In this document: positions 10,971 to 23,122 of the stretch, one piece after another
Layout of the letters: the number at the start of each line of letters is the position of its first letter
How positions within the stretch are numbered: position 1 is the first letter of the stretch
Source of the DNA: Diphasiastrum complanatum
Lineage: Eukaryota; Streptophyta; Lycopodiopsida; Lycopodiales; Lycopodiaceae
NCBI GenBank assembly: GCA_029204225.1
Contig: MU832005.1
Coordinates: forward strand, 1-64,000
Length of the DNA stretch: 64,000 nucleotides
Direction of reading: 5' to 3'
Notes under the pieces: generated by a model
Database searches by the model: none
The model's input: the letters and a program-made list of their open reading frames with translations, nothing else
Told to the model about the DNA's origin: nothing
Position numbers and translations under genes: made by a program

Positions 10971-13800
10971 ATGTCTACCAGCCCTGCCTCCAGTTCTGAT
11001 GACCTTGATGCCAATAAGCTCGACATCCAATTGTCCAAATTGGATATTACTAAAATGCAATACTGGTACCAACAGACATCATCCTTCTTTCAAGCCATTG
11101 AGTTTCAGATGCCATCCTGACGGGGTATCAAAGCCCGTACCTTGTGCATATGATATATGCCAACTACAATGCTACAACAAGGTCGTGCCAGTGCGGAACT
11201 ATGTTTACAACATATCATTTGCACCGGCCGACTTGCAACCTTTTGGGTTCCCAAGAGGACCCAATGCTGTCACCAAGTTACACAAAAAAATTGAGCAAAC
11301 AACATATTTCAAATGACCCATCCGTGGCCAAGTGGAAAAACAAGGACAGGTATCGAATCGAAGCAATCAATGACCCACAACTACAAGCAGCATGTGCGTA
11401 CTTGACAAAGTGCTCACAATGACCAAGAACCAAATTGTAGAGGGTAACCATGTCCCTGTTTTACATGATGGCAGATTCACGACTACATGCCCAGAACCTC
11501 TATGATTGGGCATAGTTTGTTTCGAACTGCCTTCATGAGTGCATTAAGAACAAGTAGCCGATAACAATACTCGGATATCTCTTGACAGATATCACCCTCC
11601 ACCAAGTCCAGAACGAGCCAAAGCTTCAACAACACTTGCAGCTTGCGGACAAGGCATGGGAAATTTCCATTGAGTCAACAAAGTCCAACCGTGCATGATC
11701 AAGGGCCACTTCACCATCGGGATCCTAGCCTAAATGAGTAAACACCAGTATTCTCCCTCTAGTACATAAGCAAAGAAGCCCACAACCGTACTCACAAGAA
11801 GCTGCAACCTTCGGAGCTCAAGAGGCCGATACCTCCAAGGCCCAGTTGCTAGACACAAGGCAACAAAGGATGCAAAAGAAACTTCAAACTGGAAGCACAT
11901 CACCAATGGGATCAGTTTCAAATGGTTCCACCTCAGATGATGGAAGCTCATCCATGGCCTCACAACCACACTCATCACCCTCACATTTCATCGACGGGGG
12001 TGATGGAGCAACTACCTCTACACTAGCACCTGACACGACAATATCTCAAGTCACAAGTCAGCCAGATCAAGTCACCACCCCACCCACTTTGATTACTATG
12101 CCAATGCCACCAACATCACCACCGGCACAAGTTTTTTGGGGGTGAGGAGTGGGGATATCCAGTCCCCAGGTCATGAAAGCGGTTCAGCAACCACAAGACC
12201 AACAACCACAGGCCCAACAAGTCCACACATTGGACACATCGCAATATTTTGATGCTGCGGACCTGATGGAAATAAGCGACGACGAGCCAGAGAAAGAAAA
12301 GCATCCAAAAAGAAGTTTGACCCCTCCACTAACCACCACCACCACCACAACAGTTACTAACATCATCCCTCCACTACCTCCACCTCCACCTCCATCTTCA
12401 GCTCTAACACCACGTTTATTTTTTGGTTTAGCCTCACCATCCCACACTCCAGATCAGTACCCAGCCCTCACTAACCCTGAGAAGCTCACCGAAGCAGCCA
12501 AACGTTCAATTATCGGCCTATCTAAAATGAGCTACCATATGCATTGAATATCCGTGATGGTCGGGCATAAGACCACTCTGGCAGAGGTCCAGCAGCAACT
12601 GAAGCACCAGATGGTCCAAATCGACCAAGTACAAGATGGATCATCGAGTGCTATGACAGTCAATGCTCCTCTAGTCAAGCCTGAGGATATTCAATTTCAG
12701 GCCCCATAGGCCCCAGCCATTTGAATGGAAAAATATGTAAGGCTAATCCAAGAACGAGAGGCCAAAAAGAAAAATTTTCAAAACATTGTGGCCAAGCAAG
12801 AGAGGATCATCCTGGAGTCCCAGAAGCAGCTAGAAGATACCACGAAGACCCTACAACAAGTCTTGGACAAGGTGAACCAACTATGGGACACGACGTGCAA
12901 GGCCCAAGCAGGCGCCCAATCAACCAAGCCACGGGACGGTGATGGGGATGATGGAGCACGAAATCAGGACAGGCAAATCCAATCTTCAGACGGTAGCTCG
13001 GGATCAAGTGGCCAGAGAGCCGGTGCTACTTCCAGAACTTTTCCTCGACCCTCTCCCACCTTTAACCCCTCCTCCTACTCTGCATTTAATTTTTTCGAAA
13101 CATTTATTCCAACTTACCCGATTCTTTCATCTTTCCTCTCTCCATCACCTCCTAGCAAAATAATGGGCCCATCAAAAGGTCCAGCTGACACATACAAGGC
13201 CCGACGGGATGAGTTCCTCCAACAACTCCACTCCCCCGGTGCGGCATATAATTTGTTAAATCCACCCCTATTTGAAGGCACCGACATGGAAGCGAGTGGA
13301 TCTCTTCTACATGCCACTCAAATGCAGAAATCCGTGGCCGGTAGAAAAGCCACGAGTGGAGTTGGTAAACTGGCCAGTCATTCCGAAAATTTCAGAGAGA
13401 ACCTCCCCGGATGATCTGGGGCTGCAGTTACTCGACTTCGGGCACAAGTACAAAACAAGTGTCGATCTTTGCAAGAAAGTGCCGAATATTGCAGATCTAT
13501 GGCCTTTCTGATGCAGCAAGGTTGTTTTTGGGATCGAGGCTTGGATCCCATTAAGATCAACCCAAATGTAGCACTCCAGTCAAAAGAAGACCATGAAATG
13601 ATGGCCAGGCTATACTATAGAGCGGCCTTCATGTCGTCACGTTATGTGACCATGGTAGAGGACTGGCAAGAAATGGGCTTTGTGGAGAGGATAAGAGAAT
13701 ACCTGGGGCCGCTCAATTTCGGAAGTAAGCTCCGCTTCCAAGTTTTTGAGGCCTTGGGACAAAAGATGAGCGAGAGAAAGCAAACGACATGACGATGAGG
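10971..13800 (+). pseudogene. Decayed extra ORF of the gypsy element, downstream of pol
   Basis: From ATG at about 10971 (MSTSPASSSDDLDANKL) to 13791 there are coding-looking segments in changing frames. They include a Ser/Thr/Pro-rich part (11846-12145 and 12149-12547, with a Pro run near 12375). A predicted coiled coil follows (12725-12910: KYVRLIQEREAKKKNFQN onward). A compact C-terminal part lies at 13160-13792 (PADTYKARRDEFLQQ, DHEMMARLYYRAAFMSSRYV, MGFVERIREYLGPLNFGS). No gag, pol or env motif is recognised. Its position between integrase and the 3' LTR is where some plant gypsy lineages carry an additional ORF. Stops and frameshifts show it is dead. Function unknown. Confidence 0.5.
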
Positions 13801-13992
13801 CGAGCAGGACTCGCCAGAAGTTCTCAAGAAGGCTGAAATGTAGCGGCCAATTGAGAGACTTCCAATTTTGAATAATAATAATAATAATAAGTTTTACGGA
13901 TAATAAGCACCTGGTTTTACGGAAGCGAATGAAGATCCACGTTATTTCAAGTGCCAAGCGAAAGACATCATCGATGTTGCAGTGGGTCCTAC

Positions 13993-14012
13993 AACATATT
14001 AGGGGTGGATAA
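13993..14012 (+). promoter_or_regulatory. Probable polypurine tract before a 3' LTR
   Basis: TTAGGGGTGGATAA directly precedes the TGTTAG start of the LTR at 14013. A purine-rich run at this place is the usual plus-strand primer of reverse transcription, which marks the LTR as a 3' LTR. Confidence 0.5.
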
Positions 14013-15108
14013 TGTTAGCAGATTTCAGAGAATTCCCAGATGTCGAGCCAAGCCGAAGACACAGAATACCTCTCATCCATGACCGAGGAGGTCTCAGAAG
14101 GAGGAGAGCAGAAGAAGCTGAGAGCCGAGAAATTACTAGCTAGGATGACAGTGAAATATCTATGTGAGCCTACATGGTGTATCCCAAAGAAGGAACGACC
14201 ATGTAGGAGCTAGTCATATTTCCTAGGCGTTGTAAATAAATGTAGACCCCCCCTTAAATTAGTTAGAGTGAGCCACCTTTTGATGGTGACCTTTAGTGGA
14301 AGGGCAAATTCCACATGTAATTTCTAATTTGGTGGAATTGCCACTTGGGCTCCACATGGGCAGCCTTCTTGCTTATTTAAGGGCTCCCCTCTCTTGTGAG
14401 GGAGCTTTGAATGTATTGTCAAGTTCTCTTGAGCAAATAAAGAGGATCCTCCACAAGTTCTTGATAATTGCTAAGCTCCTTGTTCATGGCAATGTTCTTG
14501 AGTGAAGTTTCTATGAGCATGCTTGATTTTCTTGTATTGTGGATTAACTAGGATCTTGTTTTCTTGTTTCTTACTTAGTTGTGAATTAGAATTCATTTCT
14601 TGTTTGTGGAATAAGGTAGGAATCAGCATGCAAGTAAACTAAATAGGCTGGTTTGTGGTGTAGATCTTGCATACTTTCTTACATTCCAGTTCTTGATTGT
14701 TCTTGGGCAATCTAAGCATCAAGAAATGAGTGTTTCTTGATTCTTGGACTGTTGCTATGTTGTTAGAAATCTAGTTTCTTGTTTCTTGTTTCTTGTTTCT
14801 TGTTTGAGTAGTTAATTTTGTTCTTGATTGTTTTCTGATTTAGTAGATAGTGGTAGGATTGCTCCCTATTCCATAACGTTGATCTTCTTGAGCTAAGACT
14901 GGTTACATGGCTAGTTAATGCATGTAGCTGAGTATCGGACCCGTGACTCCCACTGACAGGCTGGGAGATACATGCTGCAACCTGAGTAACACTTATGTCT
15001 AGTAACTGTTCTAATAAAGAAGAAGATTCGTAAGAACCGTAACTACAGAAGAAAGAACGAAGAAGTAAAGAAACCCAAATAATCGTGTTCACAGATAGAG
15101 TGGAACCT
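14013..15108 (+). repeat. Gypsy LTR (about 1.1 kb, plus orientation)
   Basis: Starts TGTTAGCAGATT and matches, nearly base for base, the reverse complement of 25517-26624, which defines both ends: homology begins at TGTTAG and stops after GTGGAACCT. A TATA-like TTATTTAAGG lies at 14372-14381. Poly-(TTTCTTG) repeats sit near 14775. The short open frames on both strands (14296-14505, 14763-15116) are LTR sequence, not genes; they also occur in the other copy. The sequence after 15108 differs from the other copy, as expected for flanking DNA. Confidence 0.85.
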
Positions 15109-17580
15109 GTGAACAAACAAGAAATGTCGATGATGAAGAAGACGAAGTGCCTGCTTCAAAGCCAATGCTGACAAAGTCTTAAAACAAAATTACTCGTTGC
15201 CTGTAACACCAACTCCCTGGCGATTCCAAGAAGATAATTCAAAATTCTACCTATGCTGACTGTAATTTAGACTTCCTTAGTCAAGAACTCGGCGACTCAA
15301 AACTCTAATGAGACAATTTTTAGAAGACTTAGGATACTCACCGTGATTGAGATTTCCTTAGTAGGTGAACCGACGAAGTCGTTTCAGCATTGATGGTACG
15401 TGTTATATCTTCATGACTTGCAAATTACACTATTCACACATGATTGCATGTATAGAGAGCCTAGAAAACTCTCATTGATTGGGGAGTACGGGTGATTATG
15501 ACGACCCTCCGGGTTGGAAGCGGTAATAGACCCTAGTCACTTGTGTAAGGGCAGTGTGGGCCCTTTTCCTCGCTGGGTCTTTTTGGTAGGACCAATCCCC
15601 TGTTGGAAAATTCCCTAACATCTTCATAATTGGCCGATATTATTCAACAAAGTCTTTCATTCATTTAAGCAACTTTTGCAAAATCAATATCAGATTGATT
15701 TAAACAACTTCTTTTAGTACCAAAACTAAAAAATTTATAAAAAACTGGGATTTTTGAAATCCATTCGAAATGTACCATCTGTGAAAATCGATTAAAAAAA
15801 TTGACTTAACAGTTTCACAGGCACTGTCACATATCGAAATCATTTTGAAACATCCTGCAAGCAATCAAATTTGACATGCACTAACTTTTTCGAAAAAAAC
15901 AATTTTTTTTTTCGTAAATAGCCTAGTTACTAGGAAATTTGCTTTTTGATCTAGAATTTCCAAAAATAGCTTCATGCAAGAAATCTACTGATCAATCGAC
16001 TAATTACGCATGCAACATGCATCCAAGCATGCATACAGGGTTATCCATACATATCTATCAACAGACAAGCACTATACTGAATTACAAACATGCATGCATT
16101 AGAACATTTGCAAAATTTTGCAAAATTTAGTTCAAAAATTGCCACAAATGACCATAACTTTCTCTACAGGACACCAAATTGGTCACTGTAAATCACACTA
16201 TAGAGGGAGAGTGGGTCTACAAGGCAGTTGCCACATCACCTTGCCACCTAGGCATCACATGTGTGAGCAATAAATGGCCAAAATTCAGGTAGTAGGGCGC
16301 ACTTTGGGAAGACCACTGTTTTAGTAATATTGGAAGAATTTCTTGATTTTGGAACAAATTAATTTCTCTCTCTATCCTCTCTAGTGCATACTTGTGTGTT
16401 CAAACTTAATTTCGAGCATAGGTCTTTGTCAAGTTTGTGCGATTTTAATTTTTAGCATAGGGCCTCATAAAAGAAAAGAATGAGACTTGGGATTGTCCCA
16501 TAATTACTAAAACAATGTTGTTCAAGGTGGTATCATCAAAAATTTCACTCAAGCTCAATAAACATCCAATCAGAGATTACAAGCACTCTACTAAGGTTCA
16601 TTAGAGAGGCATAGAAGCTTCTAACAGGTTCATCAAGCAATCATGAGCTCAGATCATGCAAAAAATACATTTTTGGCCTCCTTCAACAAGCAAAACTTCA
16701 ACATGATGGTGTCTAATGCTCACCTATCCAAATTGGATGCATGATGGCTGAAATCAAAGGCAATTCATCATATCTTTAAGCTTGTAATGAGAACCAATAG
16801 GTTCAGACCCCCATTTGATAGGTTTTCATGCCCAAAAATCACCAAAAAATACACCATTTTTTGATGTTTTGAGCCCCCTAATGGTGTCCAATCCTAACCA
16901 AACTTTATGAAAGCTTTATGACAGCTTCATTACACCTTTCAAGACGTGCTTACCAACTATTGGCTAATAATTTTGAGATCTACCATAAAAAATTAGTCCA
17001 AAAATCATAAAAAAAACCATGTTTTTTTGACCAATTTTGACCAAAATTTGTGAAATAAAACCACAAATAGGTGAAATCTGATTCTAATCCCTGAAATCTA
17101 TTACATGCAAGCATTAAAAGTTCTGATTTTAGTCAAATATGGACTTTATAGGCCATTTCTAGTCCAAAAACCCCAAATTTTGGTCAAAAATCACTATATA
17201 ATCATCCTTTTGACTATTCAAATGTCAAGCAATCAATAGATCCAATCACTAATGACTATAAAATAGTACTTACAATCTGGAAAACGTAATACATTAGTAC
17301 CTATGATCAATTCCAAGCAATGATAACATCAATTTCAAGAGCGCCGAGATCTCCCAACTAAATGAAAAATGCACTAAAACCATAAGAAATCCTATAGTTT
17401 CCATAAACAATCATGGAGCAAATCCACAATTATGATCTTTAGGCTGAAAGTACACCAAGAATCTGAGAAGCCATCTACTTGGAAATGAATTCCACCACCT
17501 AGAAGAATAAGCGAAGAGATACACCAAAAGAACTGCAAAAATCCAAGATCCTCAAGCCCCACCTCCTGGTTGATGTGATC
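15109..17580. other. No gene recognised
   Basis: This is AT-rich non-coding DNA. A phrase GGTGGTATCATC at about 16530 resembles a tRNA-iMet primer site only weakly. Short ORFs (15939-16130, 17392-17583 minus) have no recognisable domain. Confidence 0.4.
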
Positions 17581-17583
17581 CAA

Positions 17584-17595
17584 GCTTTGATACCA
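17584..17595 (-). promoter_or_regulatory. tRNA-iMet-type primer-binding site, minus strand
   Basis: On the minus strand the sequence is TGGTATCAAAGC, one mismatch from the TGGTATCAGAGC complement of initiator tRNA-Met used by many plant copia elements. The corresponding LTR would lie at higher coordinates. No gag is readable downstream on the minus strand, so the element would be non-autonomous or badly decayed. Confidence 0.45.
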
Positions 17596-18045
17596 CTATA
17601 ATGATTGCCAAGTGAAGATCTTCAAGACTCCTCTCACATGCAAACTAAAAGGACACCTGTGGAGCATAAACCACCCAACCAACATGAAGAGGCTAGTCAA
17701 TACCCTAATTCTTCACCCCCAAGCCACAGTGAATGAATACAAGAGAGGAGATGAAACCTGGGTCAAGAATCTGAAATTCCAATAGGAAGATGGGCGAGTT
17801 TCCATGGTATGTATTCTTCCCTTAGGATCCCCATGCAACCTATATTAAACTATTGACCTCCTATTCTTGCATTAAAGTAGTCATTCACCATGCAAGTGCT
17901 CCTATGTCCAATTATAGGTTTGGGCCCTCATATGATTATTAATTACTTGTAACGACCACGTCCGAAATGACGTAGCATAACTAATAACCACATACCACTG
18001 GAGTGACCGACTATTCACATTAGGAATTATTCTAATTCCCTTGTA

Positions 18046-18515
18046 CAGGACATGAACATGACACTTGCTAATGATGGAGATCTAGATCCATGGTGGATTG
18101 ATAGTGGAGCAAGTTCACACATGACTTTTCACAAAGAGTATTTCACTTCTTTGTTGGCACAATTCCTATTTCTCTCTCTAAAAATAGGAATGTTCATTTG
18201 GAGGATGTCTTATTTATTCCATCTATTACCAAGATTTTGCTTATTGTGAGTCAATTGCTAAGTAAAGGCCTCAAAATTGAGTTTGATGGAGATGCTTGTA
18301 TGATCAAAAGGAAGGATGTCTTGATTGGAAAAGGTAAAAGGTAAGGGAACTTGTTCTAACTAGATGCTTGTGTTATTGCTAACCAAGTTGGATATGTTGC
18401 AAGAGAGCAAATACCTATTCAAGAGGTTTGGCATATAAGGATGGAACACCTCAACTTCAAGTCATTGGAGGTAATGGCTAGAAAGAAGGTTGTGATAGGT
18501 CTTCCAAGTTCCTGA
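18046..18515 (+). pseudogene. Copia fragment: protease and pre-integrase region
   Basis: WWIDSGASSHMT at about 18091-18126 is the copia aspartic protease active-site block. After a frameshift near 18165, a LxIPSITKxLLxVSQL-type segment follows, and EVWHIRMEHLNFKSLEVMAR at about 18427-18486 is the HHCC/pre-integrase region. The homology stops near 18515, where unrelated sequence with an LTR-like TGTTAG start follows. Only this short internal piece of a copia polyprotein remains. Confidence 0.7.
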
Positions 18516-18537
18516 TCAGAGAGTAATTCATGAAATG

Positions 18538-19070
18538 TGTTAGAGATTGTTAGCAGACTCAAGATCACTCACACTCAGCAGTGCGGAGAATAGAGATAAG
18601 AGAGAATAACTCACAGAACTCTATTCACTTCTTCAATCTCTTACATAAGCATAAACTCTTCTCTCTCGATGATCGAGACTGAAGTGTGAGATTTATATAA
18701 GTTCTACGGGGCGAACAAACACACCTCTTAAACAATAGGTGCGTCGCTCCTGCGAAAGGGTCTAGTTAACAATTAGACTGAAAATACGTTCAACTATACC
18801 ATAGGAGGTATACTTAACTATGAGTTAAAGTTACTCTAGTTTAACATGTCAAGTTCGTATCTAGTCATTTTGTATGGACGACCTAGTAAAGGTTATCCAA
18901 GACAATGTCTTTTCCTTTTAAAGGTCTCGTCCTTACTTAGGAGATATATTCCTGAAAAATGACTTAGGCCTCTTCATGATTTATACTTAACCAGCTCATA
19001 TCTTCATTTTCAAGTATATCATGCCATGTTTATGTTGATATTCAATATTTAACATTTTCACGACATCACA
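18538..19070 (+). repeat. Possible LTR (ends uncertain)
   Basis: Begins TGTTAGAGATTGTTAGCAG right where the copia homology at 18515 fades, contains a TATA-like TTTATATAAG near 18690, and could end at ACATCACACA near 19070, where minus-strand copia integrase sequence starts. No second copy is in the window to prove the ends. Confidence 0.3.
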
Positions 19071-19330
19071 CATTCTTGTACTTAACAAAGACATCATACA
19101 CTTCATATTTGCTCTTTAGTAGATAGATCCAACAAAATCTACTAAAATCATCAATGAATTTTACATACATCTTAGCTCCACTATTGCTAATTGTAGTAAT
19201 TCCATGAATATCCAAATGTACAAGTTGAAAAGGCTTTGTAGATCTAGTTGTAGACCTAGTATAATGTAGTCTATGTGAGTTAGACAAAGCACAAGACTCA
19301 CGTACATGATTGAATCCACTCTAGTGCATT
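19060..19330 (-). pseudogene. Copia integrase fragment, minus strand
   Basis: The minus strand encodes SNSHRLHYTRSTTRSTKPFQ followed by LVHLDIHGITTI and KFIDDFSRFCWIYLLKSK, the N-terminal part of the copia integrase core including its first catalytic Asp (LVHLD) and the FIDDFSR block. Both sides are cut off: the second Asp and Glu are not found. It lies in opposite orientation to the copia piece at 18046, so the two are from different insertions. Confidence 0.7.
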
Positions 19331-20000
19331 ACAGTCGTTTGCTGTGCTTTCGTAAGGCATGCTCTAAAGAACTGTCTTGAAACCATCTTATTCGTCTGTT
19401 GCGAATACTTTCTTTTCGACACTCAAATAACGACTATCTTTGTTACAATCTAGCACGATCATTGGATTAAGCTGTATGTATACAAATGAGATGACAGTCT
19501 TTGTCTGAAGTTTTGATCTGTTTTCCTGATTGGCATTGACATAAGTTTCTAACGTGCTCTAACACTCTTCGTGTTATTTAACCATTAAGTTGGACTTTAG
19601 TTGTTGAGGACTTCTGTTTAGAAACGAATAGTTTGCAAACGCGATTAAGTAATTGTCTGCACAGTCGTAAAGACATCGAATAATTCTTGATTCTCTATTG
19701 ACACCTTAATCAGCCAGAGTGTAGTACTGTTGTACTACTCTGATAACATCTCATCAGTAGAATGCGCTTCCTTCAATTTGATAGAGGCCAGATTGTTGTT
19801 TTGAATTTATTAACATTACCCATCCCAAACATAAGTAATACTAGTTACTTTTTTAAGTCTGTTGACAACCAGAATAACACTCGAAACCACTTGCCATAAT
19901 TGTACCAAAAACATAACTTTCTAACGTTGTCCTCTGTGGGAACGGTACTATTCACTATAAAATTTATATTAACCCTGTTGGTATAGTATGACATATACCA
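19331..20000 (+). repeat. Probable 3' part of a gypsy LTR
   Basis: Non-coding sequence that ends CTATAAAATTTATATTAACC...CATATACCA directly in front of a tRNA-Asp-type primer site at 20005. The left end cannot be placed. Confidence 0.4.
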
Positions 20001-20004
20001 ATTT

Positions 20005-20020
20005 TGGGCGCCGTTGTCGG
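20005..20020 (+). promoter_or_regulatory. tRNA-Asp-type primer-binding site
   Basis: TGGGCGCCGTTGTCGG matches the TGGCGCCGTTGCCGGGGA primer site of Tat/Athila-type elements except for an extra G and a T. It defines the start of an element internal region. Confidence 0.6.
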
Positions 20021-20048
20021 AGATAGTTTAGGAAAGTTATAAGAAATA

Positions 20049-21830
20049 TGACAAATCCATCTCCATCTCTAGTGTATGTCAGATAGAGAATTCAGATTGT
20101 TGAAGGCGACACTAGGGCACCTGTGGCAGATGAAGAAGAACCAAACGACCAGTCCCAGTGGTTTCAATCCATGATAGAGAATGCCAAGAATCTAGTGGCT
20201 GAAGTATATGAGTTTGACAAGTACCACCAACAACTCACGATGCAGCTTATCAACTCATAGAGGAAATCTCTAGACTCTCTGAAGGAGTCCTTCGAGAAGA
20301 TCGATTCGCTCGAATCAGACAACACGAAGCTGATCGAACAAAATCGTTCTCTTGAAACACGGCTTCAGACTCTAATAAAGGAAGCTGGTTCTTTGAAACA
20401 GACAAATAAGACGATTGAGACCAAGTCTGACAATTTTCAGACTCAAAACGATTCTTTGAAACAGCAACTTTTGGCTGCGAATCAACACAATGTCGCTCTC
20501 CAGAAACATTGATAGGAGGAGCGAATGACAAGACTAAAGACAGAAGCTGCTCTATCTTTGAGTACCAATGCAAAGTCAATCACAGTCGATCTCACGAAGC
20601 TGAACCTGCTCCAAGGCCAGATGCTCAAATTTTTTTGAGTCGAGTTCTTACAATCGCTCGAGGATGTGAAGGCTCTTGTCGAGGAAGAGTTGCCTGAGCT
20701 GAAGGAGCTCTCAAGTGATGCCACCCCATCTTGCAGTGGGCCCGATGCACACGATGAATACCTGCAGGCCCTGCTTCGAATTGATGACCTCACATAATAA
20801 ATCCAAGCTGTGCCTGCCTGCACCAGAGCCTTAGACCATCTAGAATTCTTGGAGGCTATCGTGAAGATTGACAAGCTCGAACAGGAGTTGTCGAATCTTA
20901 AGCAACAATTGGAAGATCAGAAGCTGGCTGCTGAGTTGCAAACTCAGGACTTGGTAACTGCATCTACACAGCCAAAGCAAATGTGGTGAAATCAGTCGAA
21001 GGTATGTGCCGACAGATTCCGTGCATTTGCTGAACGCTTCCGAAAATGGTGTCCACATGCTTTTAATATTGAATTGCAATGGCGTTGGATTACATGATGC
21101 TACCAGGCGTAGTAATAAGCGCCTTCGACAAATGGAGGCGACCTTGGGAGAAGGATGACTTTCTCTGGTTATGGGCCCAGCTCTCTATCGAGTAGAAATG
21201 ATATCTCTGCTGGGGCATAATCCAAGGTAAGTTCCAAGTCATACCTTTCGGATCAGTAGAGTTATACATAGGCTCTTCGACTATGTATGCTCTCGGATAT
21301 ATTCGAATCAAAGAACTTCATTTTTTTGCGGAACGAAGATAATAAGCAATATTTTTGGAAGCGAAAGTCGCAGTTTCAACTGTATAAATCACAAGTTGTT
21401 GCGGATCTAGGCGCATTCGATGATGCGGGGTTGCTGATTAATATAAATATGGCTTATCCGGAATTATTCAGTTAGAAGGAAGTCATTCCGTTATAAGCAG
21501 TTCTGTACATATACATTTTGGCAGTTTGGTACCTTTGCGGCGAAGACATTATTTTTTGTTCAAATCTTTATGTTAAAAGCAATTTTATTAGATTTTCAGC
21601 TCGTTACTGTAAAGAAATCACTCTACGTAGTGATTCAGATGAAGATACCAAGTTAACCCAGGAGCTGTTCGATGGAACATTGCTCCTGGTTAAGTTAGAA
21701 GAATTTGGCAACTTACTAGTTGGCCACTACACAAAATCAAAAGAAGACTTGCTGTTGATCGAAGCTCAACAAAACTTGGAGCTTGTTCAAAAATTATATG
21801 AAGAATTGAATCGTTCATGAATATTCATTC
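20049..21830 (+). pseudogene. Decayed coiled-coil ORF following the primer site
   Basis: From ATG 20049 (MTNPSPSLVYVR) the plus strand reads as one long protein, interrupted by several stops. Heptad-rich text fills about 20270-20960: KESFEKIDSLESDNTKLIEQ, then NRSLETRLQTL, QTQNDSLKQQL and KIDKLEQELSNLKQQLEDQK. A globular-looking part follows from 21079 (MALDYMMLPGVVISAFDKWR; then KQYFWKRKSQFQLYKSQVVA in another frame; then MAYPELFS and LTQELFDGTLLLVKLEEFGN). No gag, protease or RT motif is present. Its place right after a tRNA-Asp-type primer site is where Ogre/Tat elements carry an ORF1 of unknown function; that equivalence is inference. Stops at about 20085, 20259, 21195 and 21475 show decay. 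Confidence 0.5.
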
Positions 21831-21896
21831 GTGCCTTTGTCGTGGTGATGTTTCTACGGGATGCTGAATTTTTGAAGTTTAAAGATGTTTTGAAGT

Positions 21897-23036
21897 TTGA
21901 TTCCAGTTTTCATCAACAATTCAAAGATCAACTCAAAACAACCTATTCAATTAAAGAAACAGCAAGACACATATTCTCTAAGAAGAAGAAATATCTTTTC
22001 GCCTCAACGAAAATATGACGAACAAGTCGGCATGATTATTGACCAAAAATTGATACAAGGAGCATGTGATTATTCTGTATTAGCAGGGATGCATGGCGCC
22101 ATGTTTAAAATTATCAAAGAGGCATTTGGACAAGTACATATAAAAAAATTTCCTATTCCACAGCCCTTTCAAATCAAATTAGAGAGGGATGTGTCAAACA
22201 GGGGTTTGCAAAACATCATTGGTATTCCTTACCATATCAATGAAATTTATAACTTAAAACATGGCACTTTGTCATATGATTCCACCAACAATATGTTTGT
22301 TGATTTGAATCATTTTTTTATTGTAAAGTTTTATGGAATCACAAATGAAAGTGTTGAAAAATTGATCTTAGCTCTCAAGTTAGATGAATCAGAAGTAATA
22401 AAGGGACAAAAGCTAGAAAGGGTTAGTGTTACTCTTATGAATGGAGCATTAAGCAATATGATAAACTCGGAGAGTCTTAATTTCAGTGTGCAGTCCGAAA
22501 ATAATATTCGGTGGTTAGCAACTTTCCAGATTTAAATCTATTCTATTGAGTACTAGCAACTAATTCATTTCGAGAATTTGTAGTTTTGTGTTTTAATGTT
22601 TTGTTATTATAGGTCTAAATTCAATTCTCTTAGAATAGTTCATGATTTTGTGTTTCAAATAGGTTTTAAAAGAAGATCATGACATTCTATTTTGGATTTT
22701 TAGTAAAATAGAATTTCTAGAGATAATTAAGAATCATATGAGCGACACACCACTCAAGGTTCCTGGAATAGGTGATTTTAAGGTGGAATGGCATTTGGCT
22801 GGAGACCGAAGTGCATGTTCAACGTCTCACATGGAGCAAATTCAAAACATCCATGCCTCTATTGCATGAAAACTACACAAGACATGTCGAAGAGCATGAG
22901 AGTTTCAAGGGGGATAGAAGATCCGACTTGGAAACCAGTATTACCGATTCCGCTTAAAAATGTTCACATTTGTACACTATATGGAGAGGTTAGAATTATC
23001 GAAAAATTGATATACCTTCATATGTGGTTTGCTTAG
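21897..23036 (+). pseudogene. Unclassified element ORF with a PCLYC motif
   Basis: A 212-codon frame (21897-22535, containing DQKLIQGACDYSVLAGMHGA and GIPYHINEIYNLKHG) is followed, after an AT-rich gap with a possible acceptor near 22612, by a second segment. The latter reads NHMSDTPLKVPGIGDFKVEW, then HLAGD, then in a shifted frame CMFNVSHGANSKHPCLYC and VHICTLYGEVRIIEKLIYLH. The combination of W-H-L-x-G-D, GANSxxPCLYC and HICTLxxxxRIxEKL resembles proteins of unclassified DNA elements found in diverse eukaryotes, but I cannot name the family. Frameshifts and truncation before 23040 indicate a relic. Confidence 0.4.
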
Positions 23037-23122
23037 AATACTAAGCCAGAGTAATTAGCCAAATAAGCAATAGCTCGATTGGAGGAAGTTTATATCAAAA
23101 GCGGGACTTTATTAAGGACACA

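Noticed and set aside
12184-12447. Minus-strand Gly/Val-rich ORF
   Set aside because: Antisense of the Pro/Thr-rich part of the gypsy extra ORF; low complexity.
14296-14505. Conserved 69-codon ORF also found at 26120-26329
   Set aside because: Lies inside the LTR, and its conservation only reflects the recent common origin of the two LTR copies.
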